Positions 39,807-48,852 of a stretch of DNA of 64,000 nt are shown piece by piece. The stretch lies in assembly GCF_021922925.1 (NCBI RefSeq), contig NZ_CP040786.1:806001-870000 (forward strand), in the 5' to 3' direction. Source of the DNA: Clavibacter phaseoli. Lineage in GTDB: Bacteria; Actinomycetota; Actinomycetes; Actinomycetales; Microbacteriaceae. Position 1 is the first letter of the stretch, and each line of letters starts with the position of its first letter. The position numbers were made by a program, and so were the translations under genes. Under the pieces are notes generated by a model. That model was not told where the DNA came from. It saw nothing but the letters and a program-made list of their open reading frames with translations, and searched no databases.

Positions 39807-40718
39807 GTGCGCTTCACTCGCCGTCAACGTTGGCTGACGATCCCCGTCGCCCTGGGCATCTCGATACTCCTCGCGGGGTGCACGCAGCAGCAGCTCCAGG
39901 GCTTCCTGCCCACGCAACCGGGCACGACGAACCACGTCGACTCCGTCATCGGCCTGTGGGTCACCGCCTGGATCGTCCTGCTCGCGGTGGGCGTCCTCAC
40001 CTGGGGCCTCACCATCTGGGCCGCGGTCGTCTACCGCCGCCGCAAGGGCCAGACCGGCCTGCCGGTGCAGATGCGCTACAACATGCCGATCGAGATCTTC
40101 TACACGATCGTGCCGCTGATCCTCGTGCTCGGCTTCTTCGCCTTCACCGCCAAGGACCAGGCCGCCATCGAGGCGCGCTTCGACAAGCCCGAGGTCAAGG
40201 TCCAGGTCTTCGGCAAGCAGTGGGCCTGGGACTTCAACTACCTCGGCGGCGAGACCGAGGCCGGCCAGCCCATCGAGGGCGGCGCCTACGAGCAGGGCGT
40301 CCAGGCGGTCGACGACCCGGCCGGACCCCAGGGCTCCATCGACAAGGACAAGCTCCCCACGCTCTACCTGCCGGTCAACACCAAGGTCGAGCTCGAGCTC
40401 AACACGCGTGACACCCTGCACTCCTTCTGGGTCGTGGACTTCCTCTACAAGAAGGACCTCATCTCCGGCAAGACGAACTACATGACGTTCATCCCGGAGA
40501 AGGAGGGGACGTACATGGGCAAGTGCGCCGAGCTCTGCGGCGAGTACCACTCCCTCATGCTCTTCCAGGTCAAGGTCGTCTCGGTCGACGAGTACAACGC
40601 GTACATCGAGAGCCAGAAGGCGGCCGGCTTCGAGGGCGACCTCGGCAAGGACTACGACCGCCTGCAGAACCTCCCCGGCACCGCCGTGCCGACCACCACC
40701 GAGTCGTCCGAAGAGTAG
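39807..40718 (+). CDS. ctaC: Cytochrome c oxidase subunit II
   Basis: CuA-bearing subunit of the aa3 oxidase. The 303-residue product has a lipoprotein-type signal (ILLAGC at about 22-27), two membrane helices (about 53-75 and 97-117), and the CuA site: a His in DTLHSFWV and C-x3-C-x3-H-x2-M in KCAELCGEYHSLM. An insertion of about 35 residues after GKQWAWDFNYLGGE is typical of actinobacterial CtaC in bcc-aa3 supercomplexes. GTG 39807 follows GAAGGG. Start of the ctaC-ctaD-ctaF operon. Confidence 0.95.
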   Translation: MRFTRRQRWLTIPVALGISILLAGCTQQQLQGFLPTQPGTTNHVDSVIGLWVTAWIVLLAVGVLTWGLTIWAAVVYRRRKGQTGLPVQMRYNMPIEIFYTIVPLILVLGFFAFTAKDQAAIEARFDKPEVKVQVFGKQWAWDFNYLGGETEAGQPIEGGAYEQGVQAVDDPAGPQGSIDKDKLPTLYLPVNTKVELELNTRDTLHSFWVVDFLYKKDLISGKTNYMTFIPEKEGTYMGKCAELCGEYHSLMLFQVKVVSVDEYNAYIESQKAAGFEGDLGKDYDRLQNLPGTAVPTTTESSEE

Positions 40719-40730
40719 GGCAGCAGAAAC

Positions 40731-42476
40731 GTGACATCGACCCTCAACCGTCCCACCGCGATCCCCGCGGGTCAGGCGAAGGTCCTCGACGGCTCCGGCA
40801 AGGCCGAGCGTCGTGGCAACGTCGTGGTCAACTGGATCACCTCCACCGACCACAAGACGATCGGGTACCTGTACCTGATCACGTCGTTCCTCTACTTCTG
40901 CCTCGGCGGCGTGATGGCCCTCGTGATCCGGGCCCAGCTATTCGAGCCCGGCCTGCACGTGGTGGAGACGAAGGAGCAGTACAACCAGCTCTTCACCATG
41001 CACGGCACGATCATGCTGCTCATGTTCGCGACGCCGCTCTTCGCCGGCTTCGCCAACGTGCTCATGCCGCTGCAGATCGGCGCACCGGACGTCGCGTTCC
41101 CGCGGCTCAACGCCTTCGCGTACTGGCTGTTCAACTTCGGCTCGCTCATCGCGGTCGCGGGCTTCCTCACCCCGGCCGGAGCGGCCTCGTTCGGATGGTT
41201 CGCGTACGCGCCGCTGTCCAGCACGACGTTCTCGCCAGGGTTGGGAGGGAATCTCTGGGTGATGGGCCTCGCGCTCAGCGGCTTCGGCACCATCCTCGGC
41301 GCGGTCAACTTCGTCACGACGATCATCACGATGCGCGCCCCCGGCATGACCATGTTCCGCATGCCGATCTTCACGTGGAACATCCTCGTGACGTCGATCC
41401 TCGTGCTCATGGCGTTCCCGGTCCTCGCCGCCGCGCTGTTCGGCCTCGGCGCCGACCGCATCTTCGACGCGCACATCTACGACCCGGCCAACGGCGGCGC
41501 CATCCTCTGGCAGCACCTCTTCTGGTTCTTCGGGCACCCCGAGGTCTACATCATCGCGCTGCCGTTCTTCGGCATCGTCTCGGAGGTCTTCCCGGTCTTC
41601 AGCCGCAAGCCGATCTTCGGGTACAAGACGCTCGTGTACGCGACCATCTCCATCGCGGCCCTCTCGGTCACGGTGTGGGCTCACCACATGTACGTCACCG
41701 GATCCGTCCTGCTGCCGTTCTTCTCGCTCATGACCATGCTCATCGCGGTCCCCACGGGCGTGAAGATCTTCAACTGGATCGGCACGATGTGGCGCGGCTC
41801 GGTCACGTTCGAGACGCCCATGCTGTGGGCCATCGGCTTCCTCATCACGTTCACGTTCGGCGGCCTGACCGGCGTCATCCTGGCGTCGCCCCCGCTCGAC
41901 TTCCACGTGTCCGACACGTACTTCGTCGTCGCGCACTTCCACTACGTGGTCTTCGGCACCGTCGTGTTCGCCATGTTCTCCGGCTTCTACTTCTGGTGGC
42001 CCAAGTGGACGGGCACGATGCTCAACGAGCGCCTCGGCAAGGTCCACTTCTGGCTGCTGTTCATCGGCTTCCACACCACGTTCCTCATCCAGCACTGGCT
42101 GGGCGTCATGGGCATGCCGCGTCGCTACGCGACGTACCAGCCCGAGGACGACTTCACGTGGATGAACCAGCTGTCGACCATCGGCGCCGGCATCCTCGCG
42201 CTGTCGATGATCCCGTTCTTCCTGAACGTCTGGATCACCGCCCGCACGGCTCCCCGCGTGACGGTGAACGACCCGTGGGGCTACGGCCGCTCGCTCGAGT
42301 GGGCGACCTCCTGCCCGCCGCCGCGGCACAACTTCACGTCCATCCCGCGGATCCGCTCGGAGGCCCCGGCGTTCGACCTGAACCACCCCGAGGCGGGCAT
42401 CCCCGTGGGAATCGGTCCGGCGAAGGACGCTCCCGATGCCGCGACCTACGACATCTCCAGCGACAAGGTGAAGTGA
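40731..42476 (+). CDS. ctaD: Cytochrome c oxidase subunit I
   Basis: Catalytic subunit with heme a and the heme a3-CuB centre. The 581-residue product has twelve predicted membrane helices. Ligand motifs are visible: TMHGTIMLL (heme a His), [14 protein letters not shown] (CuB His and cross-linked Tyr), WAHHMYVTG (two CuB His) and [10 protein letters not shown] (heme a3 and heme a His). GTG 40731 lies 12 nt after ctaC. Conserved residues of the K channel (YK-type EVYI) are present, so it is a canonical A-type oxidase. Confidence 0.97.
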   Translation: MTSTLNRPTAIPAGQAKVLDGSGKAERRGNVVVNWITSTDHKTIGYLYLITSFLYFCLGGVMALVIRAQLFEPGLHVVETKEQYNQLFTMHGTIMLLMFATPLFAGFANVLMPLQIGAPDVAFPRLNAFAYWLFNFGSLIAVAGFLTPAGAASFGWFAYAPLSSTTFSPGLGGNLWVMGLALSGFGTILGAVNFVTTIITMRAPGMTMFRMPIFTWNILVTSILVLMAFPVLAAALFGLGADRIFDAHIYDPANGGAILWQHLFWFFGHPEVYIIALPFFGIVSEVFPVFSRKPIFGYKTLVYATISIAALSVTVWAHHMYVTGSVLLPFFSLMTMLIAVPTGVKIFNWIGTMWRGSVTFETPMLWAIGFLITFTFGGLTGVILASPPLDFHVSDTYFVVAHFHYVVFGTVVFAMFSGFYFWWPKWTGTMLNERLGKVHFWLLFIGFHTTFLIQHWLGVMGMPRRYATYQPEDDFTWMNQLSTIGAGILALSMIPFFLNVWITARTAPRVTVNDPWGYGRSLEWATSCPPPRHNFTSIPRIRSEAPAFDLNHPEAGIPVGIGPAKDAPDAATYDISSDKVK

Positions 42477-42477
42477 C

Positions 42478-42894
42478 GTGCGCGCCAATAGGAACCTCTT
42501 CTACGTCCTCTCGGTCTTCTTCGTCATCGCGGCGGCGGCCTACACGATCTGGCACGTCATCGACACCGGTGAGGTCGAGTGGGTCGGCACGCTGGCCATC
42601 GCGCTCTCCGGCGCGCTGGCCGCGTTCATCGGCTTCTTCGTGGCGCGGCTGTACGCGGCGCAGAACGGGGAGCTCCCCGAGGACCGCAGCGACGCCAACG
42701 TCGATGACGGCGACCCGGAGCTCGGCTTCTTCAGCCCGTGGAGCTGGTGGCCCGTGATCCTCGCGGCCGGTGCCGCGTCCGTGTTCCTCGGCCTCGCCGT
42801 GGGCATCTGGATCGCGATCATCGGCGGCGGGCTCGCGCTCATCGCCCTCGTGGGCTGGACCTACGAGTACTACCGCGGCTACTTCGCGCGCTGA
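42478..42894 (+). CDS. ctaF: Actinobacterial cytochrome c oxidase subunit IV
   Basis: Small membrane subunit of the actinobacterial aa3 oxidase. The 138-residue product has four predicted helices, in two hairpins (about 8-25 and 35-55, then 88-105 and 108-125), separated by the polar loop EDRSDANVDDGDPELGFFSPWSWWP, which is the family signature. It begins one base after the ctaD stop, so it is certainly co-transcribed. It has no redox centre of its own. Confidence 0.93.
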   Translation: MRANRNLFYVLSVFFVIAAAAYTIWHVIDTGEVEWVGTLAIALSGALAAFIGFFVARLYAAQNGELPEDRSDANVDDGDPELGFFSPWSWWPVILAAGAASVFLGLAVGIWIAIIGGGLALIALVGWTYEYYRGYFAR

Positions 42895-42898
42895 TCCG

Positions 42899-43336
42899 AT
42901 GGTCGACATCCGGCACGCCCAGGCATCGGACGGGGACGCGGTCTTCGCCCTGTGCCAGCAGCTCGACATGATTAACGCGCCGGCGACGCGGGACGACTTC
43001 GACGTCACGTTCTTCCACATCCTCCGTGCCAACAAGGACGTGGGCCGCGACGTGCTCCTGGTCGCCGAGGACGGCGGCCGGGTCGTCGGCTATGCGTACC
43101 TCGTCGTGTCGCGGCTCCTGTACGCGGGCGGGCTCAGCGCCCACCTGGAGGAGCTCGTGGTGGACACCACGGCGCGCAGTGCGGGGACGGGCTCCGCCCT
43201 GGTCCGCGCCGTCGAGCGGCTCTGCGGCGATCGCGGCGTCGGGCAGATCACGATGAGCACCCGTCGCGCCGGCGAGTTCTACAAGCGCCTCGGGTACGAG
43301 CGCACGGCCGAGTTCTACAAGAAGCTCCTGCGCTAG
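42899..43336 (+). CDS. GNAT family N-acetyltransferase
   Basis: Predicted acetyl-CoA-dependent acetyltransferase of 145 residues. The acetyl-CoA pyrophosphate-binding region is ARSAGTGSALVRAVERL (motif A; canonical Q/RxxGxG/A), preceded by the strand LEELVVD, and the C terminus EFYKRLGYERTAEFYKKLL is typical. It starts 4 bp after ctaF and so is probably read from the cta operon up to the strong terminator at 43353. The substrate is unknown and there is no evidence that it acts on the oxidase. Confidence 0.85.
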   Translation: MVDIRHAQASDGDAVFALCQQLDMINAPATRDDFDVTFFHILRANKDVGRDVLLVAEDGGRVVGYAYLVVSRLLYAGGLSAHLEELVVDTTARSAGTGSALVRAVERLCGDRGVGQITMSTRRAGEFYKRLGYERTAEFYKKLLR

Positions 43337-43352
43337 ACGCGCGGCTGCGCCA

Positions 43353-43390
43353 CGGAGAAGCCCGGCCCCCTCGGGGGCCGGGCTTCTCCG
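43353..43390. terminator. Strong bidirectional terminator between the cta operon and the phosphatase gene
   Basis: Perfect inverted repeat of 18 bp (arms 43353-43370 and 43373-43390). Convergent genes end on both sides. The plus strand has GGGCTTCTCCG and no T tract. Confidence 0.8.
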
Positions 43391-43463
43391 CGTCCGGGGA
43401 CGCGGGGGCCGGGCACCAGGGGAGCCCACGGAGGCTGGACGGCGGGGCCTCGATTCGTGCGGT

Positions 43464-44957
43464 TCAGCGAGGCGGGGCGGCACGGCGGATCGCGACGACC
43501 GTGACGTCGTCGGGCGGGGTCGTCGCCAGGCGCGTGAGGCTCGCGACGGCGGCGTGCGCCGTGGACGCGGCGTCCGAGGCCGTCCGCGCGGCGAGGTCCA
43601 TGGAGCCGGAGGTGCCGTCGAACAGATCCAGCACGCCATCGCTGCAGACGAGCAGCATGTCGCCGGGGTCGAGCCGGATGGTCGTCGTGCTCCACTCCTG
43701 GGTGCCCAGGACGCCGAGGGGGAGATGACGCGACGGCACCGGCTCCCGTCGGCCGTCGGCGCGGCAGACGACGGAGAGCCCATGGCCGGCGTCGACGAGC
43801 GCGATCTCCCCGGTGCGCGCGTCGAGGCGCATGTGCAGGAGGGTGACGAACGCGTCGTTGGCGTCGAGGTCCGACACCACGGCGCGATCCACCACGGAGA
43901 GGGTGCGCGCGGGGTCGAGGGCGGGGGAGGCGACGCGGAGCGCGGCGCGGACGGTGGCGGCGATCATGGCCGCGCCCACCCCCTTGCCCATGACGTCGGC
44001 GAGCGTGACGACGAGGCCATCCGGCGTGCGCTGCCAGTCGAAGAAGTCGCCGCTCACCGCGCCGCTGGGGACGCAGGACCCGGCCACCTCGTAGCCGGGC
44101 AGGTCCGGGACGGTCTGCGGCAGGAGACGTCGCTGCACGCCGCCTCCGTCGACGAGCTCCTGCCGCGACGTGGCGGCGCGAGCGGCGAGCGTCTTGGCCA
44201 CCTGCTCCCCGCTGAGCGAGGCCATGCTGAACGACACGACGACCAGGAGCAGCATCGTGATCAGGGTGGTGCTCGGGGTGCCGAACCACTCCACGAAGGC
44301 GTCGCTCCGTGGACCGGCCACGAGGAACACGACCGTGCGGACCGCGTAGTAGGCGGCCAGCGCCCCCGACGTCAGGATGAGCGGCCACCGGGTGCGGGAC
44401 AGCCCCGCGTCCAGCATGACGATCTCCCGGGTGGACATCCCTATCAGGCCGGCCATGAGCGCCAGGTAGAGCGGGCCGCCGGACCAGTCGTTGACGGCGG
44501 GGGAGTCCGCGGCCGACACGACCGTGACGAACGTCGCCGGAGCCACCACGAGCCACCAGGGCGTCCCCCGATCGCGGAGGGACCGGCTCCCCATCCACAC
44601 CGACGCCGCGCCCGCGACGATGAGCCCGTTGCCGAGCGGGTTGCTCCACCCCTGTGCGCTCGTGCCGTCCAGGAGGTAGGCGAGCGAGCCGCCCATGAAG
44701 AGGGCCAGCGCGGCGCACCACCAGAAGCTGAACGGAGATCGCGTGCTGCGGAAGGTCACCAGGGCGAAGAGCAGGAACAGCGTGAGGGTCGTGACGCCGA
44801 AGGCGACGCGGAGGGTGAGCGAGTCGAGCAAGGTGCGGTCCGTGTTCCCTGGGTCGGGCCCGGCGGGGGGATCCGGAGGGGATCCACCCGTCGCGAGAGC
44901 GGGGCTCCCATCGGGAGGGACGACGCCGAGGGAACCGCTTCCCCCCGGCAGCAGCAC
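43464..44957 (-). CDS. Membrane-bound SpoIIE-type PP2C serine phosphatase
   Basis: Predicted Mn/Mg-dependent phosphatase that may act on anti-sigma factor antagonists. The 497-residue product has about seven N-terminal membrane helices (about 45-250) and a cytoplasmic PP2C/RsbU domain with PSGAVSGDFFDW, LADVMGKGVGAAMIAA, LLVCSDGVLDLF and PPDDVTVVAIR, covering the metal-binding aspartates. No PAS, GAF or HAMP module is apparent. I chose GTG 44957: AGAGG lies 5 nt upstream and a TAGCGT -10 (44971-44976) overlaps the alternative GTG at 44972. No RsbV/RsbW genes are adjacent, so the target is unknown. Confidence 0.85.
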   Translation of the reverse strand: MLLPGGSGSLGVVPPDGSPALATGGSPPDPPAGPDPGNTDRTLLDSLTLRVAFGVTTLTLFLLFALVTFRSTRSPFSFWWCAALALFMGGSLAYLLDGTSAQGWSNPLGNGLIVAGAASVWMGSRSLRDRGTPWWLVVAPATFVTVVSAADSPAVNDWSGGPLYLALMAGLIGMSTREIVMLDAGLSRTRWPLILTSGALAAYYAVRTVVFLVAGPRSDAFVEWFGTPSTTLITMLLLVVVSFSMASLSGEQVAKTLAARAATSRQELVDGGGVQRRLLPQTVPDLPGYEVAGSCVPSGAVSGDFFDWQRTPDGLVVTLADVMGKGVGAAMIAATVRAALRVASPALDPARTLSVVDRAVVSDLDANDAFVTLLHMRLDARTGEIALVDAGHGLSVVCRADGRREPVPSRHLPLGVLGTQEWSTTTIRLDPGDMLLVCSDGVLDLFDGTSGSMDLAARTASDAASTAHAAVASLTRLATTPPDDVTVVAIRRAAPPR

Positions 44958-45053
44958 TGTGACCTCTGCCACGCTACCTGCGGTCGGGCGTCCGTGTGGC
45001 GCGGGGCATGGAGACCGACGCGCATCGGCCTCCCCTCACCGTGACGTCGGTCG

Positions 45054-45968
45054 TCAGGCCGTCGCGCTCCGCTCGCGCCGACGGAGGACGTGGATCATCA
45101 CGTCGATCGTGACGCCCTGCAGGTCGGCGTCGGCCTCCGGAGCCTCGATCGGGGAGGTCGGCTCGACGGGATCCGGGGCGGCCGGGTGGTGGGCGGACGG
45201 GCCCATGCCGAGCAGCAGGCCGACGTCCTCCTCGGACAACCGCAGGACGCGCTGCACGCGCGTCTCCGACACGGGCTCGAAGAGGGCTTCGGCCGCCTCG
45301 AGGATGCGTTCCCGCTTGTCCTCCTGGACGCCCACGGCGCGACCCTCGGCCCGGAGCTCCTCGAGGTGACCCGGCCCGGCGGCCACGATGGCCACGTGCC
45401 CACCGGGAGCGAGCGCCCGGTGGAACTCGGGCAGGTTGCGCGGCGCGAACACGTCGAGGATCACGTCGGCCACGCCGTCGCGCAGGGGGAGCGCCGCCCA
45501 GGTGTCGGCGACGAGCCCGTCCACGTCCTGCCGGGCTCGCACCGCGATCGCGACGGCCGCGGGGGAGAGGTCGGCGGCGAGGCCGGTCGCTCCGGGGATC
45601 CGGTCCAGCACGGCGTGGAGGTAGTGGCCCGTGCCGCATCCGGCGTCGAGGATGCGGAGCCCGCCGGTCGCCGGCACCCCGCCTGCGTCGGAGGCCTCCT
45701 GGCGGCCCGTGGCCGCCGTCAGCGCGCCCATCACGCCATCGACCAGCGGTGCGTAGTGGCCGCGCTCGAGGAAGCCGCGGCGGGCCGCGAGCATGCCGGC
45801 CGAATCGCCGGTGACGCGGGTGCCCGGCGCGAGCAGGGAGGCGTAGCCCCGCTTGTTCACGTCGACGGCGTGGCCGCGGTCGCAGCGGAGCACGAGCGGC
45901 GGCACGGCGTGGAGATCGTCGCCGCAGGTCGGGCAACGGAGCCACGATGCGAGCCGGACGAGATCCAC
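45054..45968 (-). CDS. rlmA: RlmA-type 23S rRNA (guanine-N1)-methyltransferase
   Basis: SAM-dependent methyltransferase that probably modifies G745 or G748 in 23S rRNA; the Gram-positive RlmA-II (TlrB-type) group can affect tylosin sensitivity. The 304-residue product has a zinc finger (CPTC ... CDRGH at about 12-34), then DVNKRGYASLL, and the SAM motif ILDAGCGTGHYL. GTG 45968 was chosen because GAGGAG lies 5-6 nt upstream and because the residues before it do not match the family. It lies downstream of qcrB on the same strand, separated by a terminator. Confidence 0.85.
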   Translation of the reverse strand: MDLVRLASWLRCPTCGDDLHAVPPLVLRCDRGHAVDVNKRGYASLLAPGTRVTGDSAGMLAARRGFLERGHYAPLVDGVMGALTAATGRQEASDAGGVPATGGLRILDAGCGTGHYLHAVLDRIPGATGLAADLSPAAVAIAVRARQDVDGLVADTWAALPLRDGVADVILDVFAPRNLPEFHRALAPGGHVAIVAAGPGHLEELRAEGRAVGVQEDKRERILEAAEALFEPVSETRVQRVLRLSEEDVGLLLGMGPSAHHPAAPDPVEPTSPIEAPEADADLQGVTIDVMIHVLRRRERSATA

Positions 45969-46010
45969 GGGTGCTCCTCGGGGAGATGGCCGACACAGCG
46001 GGTGGACGCA

Positions 46011-46047
46011 CGAGAGCCGGTCCGGCGTGGTGCCGGACCGGCTCTCG
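46011..46047 (-). terminator. Terminator of the ctaE-qcrCAB operon
   Basis: Perfect 16-bp stem (arms 46011-46026 and 46032-46047) with loop GTGGT, 36 bp beyond the qcrB stop. Confidence 0.75.
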
Positions 46048-46082
46048 GTCGTCATCCGCGGTGAGCGGGGACGGGGTGGTTC

Positions 46083-47714
46083 CTAGTGGTGGTCGCCGTG
46101 GCTGCGCTCGACGTCCTTCGTGGTGACCGGGGAGATCCGGTCCTCGAAGAACCACTTCGACAGCGCCGCGCGGGCCCGCTGGTTGACCGTGATGCGTCCA
46201 CGGCTGTCCGGTCGGATCATGAGCGGCTTGTAGTCGTCGAAGCTGACCAGGCGCCAGCGCTCGTACTCGTCGAGCTGCTCGTGCACCTCGATGAACTCGC
46301 CGCCGGGCAGCTTCACGATGCGGCCCGACTCGACGCCGTGGAGGGCGATCTCGCGGTCCTTCTTCATGAGCGCCAGGCAGATGCGCTTCGCCACCTGGTA
46401 GGCGATGACCGGTCCGAGGATCAGGAGCGCCTGCAGGGTGTGGATGACGCCCTCCATCGACACCTTGAAGTGCGTGGCGATGAGGTCGGAGCTCGCGGCG
46501 GACCAGAGGACCGCGTAGAACGTGACGCCGGCGGCGCCGATGGCGGTGCGCGTCGGGGCGTTGCGCGGGCGGTCGAGGATGTGGTGCTCGCGCTTGTCGC
46601 CGGTGATCCACGCCTCGATGAAGGGGTAGAGCGCGACGAGCACGATGAACAGACCCAAGACCGTGATCGGCAGGATGATGTTGAACGAGAACGTGTGGTC
46701 GAACAGCACGAACTCGAGTCCCGGCGGCACGAGGCGCAGGGCGCCGTCCGCGAAGCCGATGTACCAGTCGGGCTGGGTTCCGGCGGACACGGGCGAGGGG
46801 TCGTAGGGGCCGTAGTTCCAGATCGGGTTGATCGTGAAGAACGACGCCATGACGACGATCACGCCGAAGACGACGAAGAAGAACCCGCCGGCCTTCGCGG
46901 CGAAGGTGGGGAGCACCGGCACGCCGACCACGTTCTCGTTCGTGCGGCCGGGGCCGGCGAACTGGGTGTGCTTGTGCACGACCACGAAGAGGAGGTGGAG
47001 CGCCAGGAACGCCACGAGGATCGCGGGCAGCAGCAGGATGTGCAGCGTGTAGAGCCTCGGGATGATGTGCGTCCCCGGGAACTCGCCGCCGAAGAGGAGG
47101 AAGGAGATCCAGGTGCCGATGACCGGGATGCCCTTGACCATGCCGTCGATGATCCGCAGGCCGTTGCCGGAGAGCAGGTCGTCGGGGAGCGAGTAGCCCG
47201 TGAAGCCCTCGGCCATCGCGAGGATGAAGAGCACGAAGCCGATGAACCAGTTGAGCTCGCGCGGCTTGCGGAAGGCACCCGTGAAGTAGATGCGCAGCAT
47301 GTGCAGGCCGATGGACGCCACGAACAGCAGCGCCGCCCAGTGGTGGATCTGCCGCATGAGCAGGCCGCCGCGGATGTCGAACGAGATGTCGAGCGACGAC
47401 GACATGGCGACGGACATCTCGACGCCCTTGAGGGGCGCGTACGAGCCGGCGTAGTGCGTCTCCGCCATCGACGGGTTGAAGAAGAACGTGAGCCACGTGC
47501 CCGTCAGCAGGATGACGACGAAGCTGTAGAGCGCCACCTCGCCGAGCATGAAGGACCAGTGGTCCGGGAAGATCTTCCGCCCGAACTCCTTGACGGCGAC
47601 GCTGACGCTGGTGCGCTCGTCGAGGTAGGTGGCGGCGGCGGCGGTGAGGCCGCCCCCGCTCTTGGCGGCGGGCGCGGCTGCACCCGTCGTGGTCGGATCA
47701 GCTGTTGTAGTCAC
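46083..47714 (-). CDS. qcrB: Cytochrome bc1 complex cytochrome b subunit
   Basis: Diheme b subunit that oxidises menaquinol in the actinobacterial bcc complex. The 543-residue product has about nine membrane helices; heme-ligand histidine pairs are visible in QIHHWAALLFVASIGLH and in LHILLLPAILVAFLALHLLFVV. The quinol-site motif reads PDWY where most organisms have PEWY. The cytoplasmic C-terminal extension of about 120 residues (GVESGRIVKLPGGEFIEVHE) is typical of actinobacteria. Two adjacent GTG starts exist; 47714 gives a 7-nt spacing to GGAG. It overlaps qcrA by 17 nt. Confidence 0.95.
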   Translation of the reverse strand: MTTTADPTTTGAAAPAAKSGGGLTAAAATYLDERTSVSVAVKEFGRKIFPDHWSFMLGEVALYSFVVILLTGTWLTFFFNPSMAETHYAGSYAPLKGVEMSVAMSSSLDISFDIRGGLLMRQIHHWAALLFVASIGLHMLRIYFTGAFRKPRELNWFIGFVLFILAMAEGFTGYSLPDDLLSGNGLRIIDGMVKGIPVIGTWISFLLFGGEFPGTHIIPRLYTLHILLLPAILVAFLALHLLFVVVHKHTQFAGPGRTNENVVGVPVLPTFAAKAGGFFFVVFGVIVVMASFFTINPIWNYGPYDPSPVSAGTQPDWYIGFADGALRLVPPGLEFVLFDHTFSFNIILPITVLGLFIVLVALYPFIEAWITGDKREHHILDRPRNAPTRTAIGAAGVTFYAVLWSAASSDLIATHFKVSMEGVIHTLQALLILGPVIAYQVAKRICLALMKKDREIALHGVESGRIVKLPGGEFIEVHEQLDEYERWRLVSFDDYKPLMIRPDSRGRITVNQRARAALSKWFFEDRISPVTTKDVERSHGDHH

Positions 47715-48807
47715 CACGACGCTCCCAGAAACTCGCCCCTACGGGCTCGGTGAAATCACTCTGTGCAATGAGGTAGCCCTCGTCGTTGACGGCGATGGGC
47801 AGCTGCGGCAGGGGCCGCTTGGCCGGTCCGAAGATGACCTCGCAGTGGTTGGTCACGTCGAACTGGGACTGGTGGCAGGGGCAGAGCAGGTGGTGGGTCT
47901 GCTGCTCGTAGAGCGCCACCGGGCAACCCACGTGCGTGCAGACCTTCGAGTAGGCGACGATCCCGTCGTAGGACCAGCCCTTGCGCTCCGGCGTCTCGAC
48001 GAGGTCCTCGGGGCGGAGGCGCATGAGCAGCACCGCGGCCTTGGCCTTCTCCTCGAGCTTGCCCTCCTCGAGCTCCATGAGGGAGGCGGGGATGACGTGG
48101 AACGCGGAGCCGATCGTGACGTCCGACGCCTTGATGGGGGTGCCGGAGGGGTCGCGGGTGAGGACCTCGCCCTTCTTCCACAGCGTGTGGCTGAGGGCGG
48201 AGGCGGGCTCCTCGGCGCTGCCCGGGTAGAGGTCGCGGAAGAGGATCACGGCCGGGAGCGGGAACGCGACGAGCGCGCCGATGAGGCTGTTGCGGATGAG
48301 CGAGCGGCGGCCGAAGCCGGACTCCTCGTTCGCCTGGGCGAAGATCTCCACGGCGCGGGCCTGCGTGGCGGGCGAGCCGCCCTGCGGGTGGCGCTCGTCG
48401 ATCAGCTCGTGGTCGCTCATGAGGGCCTTGGACCAGTGGATGGCGCCGATGCCGAGGCTGAGGAGCGCCAGCGCGATGCCGATCCCCAGGAACAGGTTGT
48501 TGAGGCGGACGCTGCCCGGGTCGTCCGCGTAGATCGGGAAGCCGAAGTACGCGCCGATGGCGAAGACGCTGCCCACGATCGACAGGTAGAACCAGGTGTA
48601 GACGACGCGCTCGGCGGTCTTCGCCTTCTTCGGGTCCTTGTCGGTGACGCGGAGGCGGTGCTCCGGGAAGCCGGGGTTCTGGAAGGCGTCGCGCGTGGCG
48701 ACGGCGGTGCCGCCGGCGAGCACGACGTCACGGCCTGCCGGCTCGAGCTCGCCGGCGTCGTAGCCCGCGGGGACGACGCCCGACTCGTCCTTATCGTCGT
48801 GTGCCAT
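47698..48807 (-). CDS. qcrA: Rieske iron-sulfur subunit of the cytochrome bc1 complex
   Basis: Carries the [2Fe-2S] cluster that takes electrons from menaquinol to QcrC. The 369-residue product has three predicted membrane helices (about 70-90, 100-122 and 175-193) rather than one, as usual in actinobacteria, and then the Rieske fold with CTHVGC and CPCHQSQF. The start ATG at 48807 follows AGGAGAGG at a 7-nt spacing. It lies between qcrC and qcrB in the ctaE-qcrC-qcrA-qcrB operon. Confidence 0.96.
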   Translation of the reverse strand: MAHDDKDESGVVPAGYDAGELEPAGRDVVLAGGTAVATRDAFQNPGFPEHRLRVTDKDPKKAKTAERVVYTWFYLSIVGSVFAIGAYFGFPIYADDPGSVRLNNLFLGIGIALALLSLGIGAIHWSKALMSDHELIDERHPQGGSPATQARAVEIFAQANEESGFGRRSLIRNSLIGALVAFPLPAVILFRDLYPGSAEEPASALSHTLWKKGEVLTRDPSGTPIKASDVTIGSAFHVIPASLMELEEGKLEEKAKAAVLLMRLRPEDLVETPERKGWSYDGIVAYSKVCTHVGCPVALYEQQTHHLLCPCHQSQFDVTNHCEVIFGPAKRPLPQLPIAVNDEGYLIAQSDFTEPVGASFWERRGDYNS

Positions 48808-48852
48808 GTGCGTGCCTCTCCTGAGTTCTGGTGCGGGTCATCGATGCGGGCG

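Noticed and set aside
44958..44972. GTG at 44972 as the phosphatase start
   Set aside because: It lies inside the TAGCGT hexamer that best fits a -10, while GTG 44957 has AGAGG 5 nt upstream.
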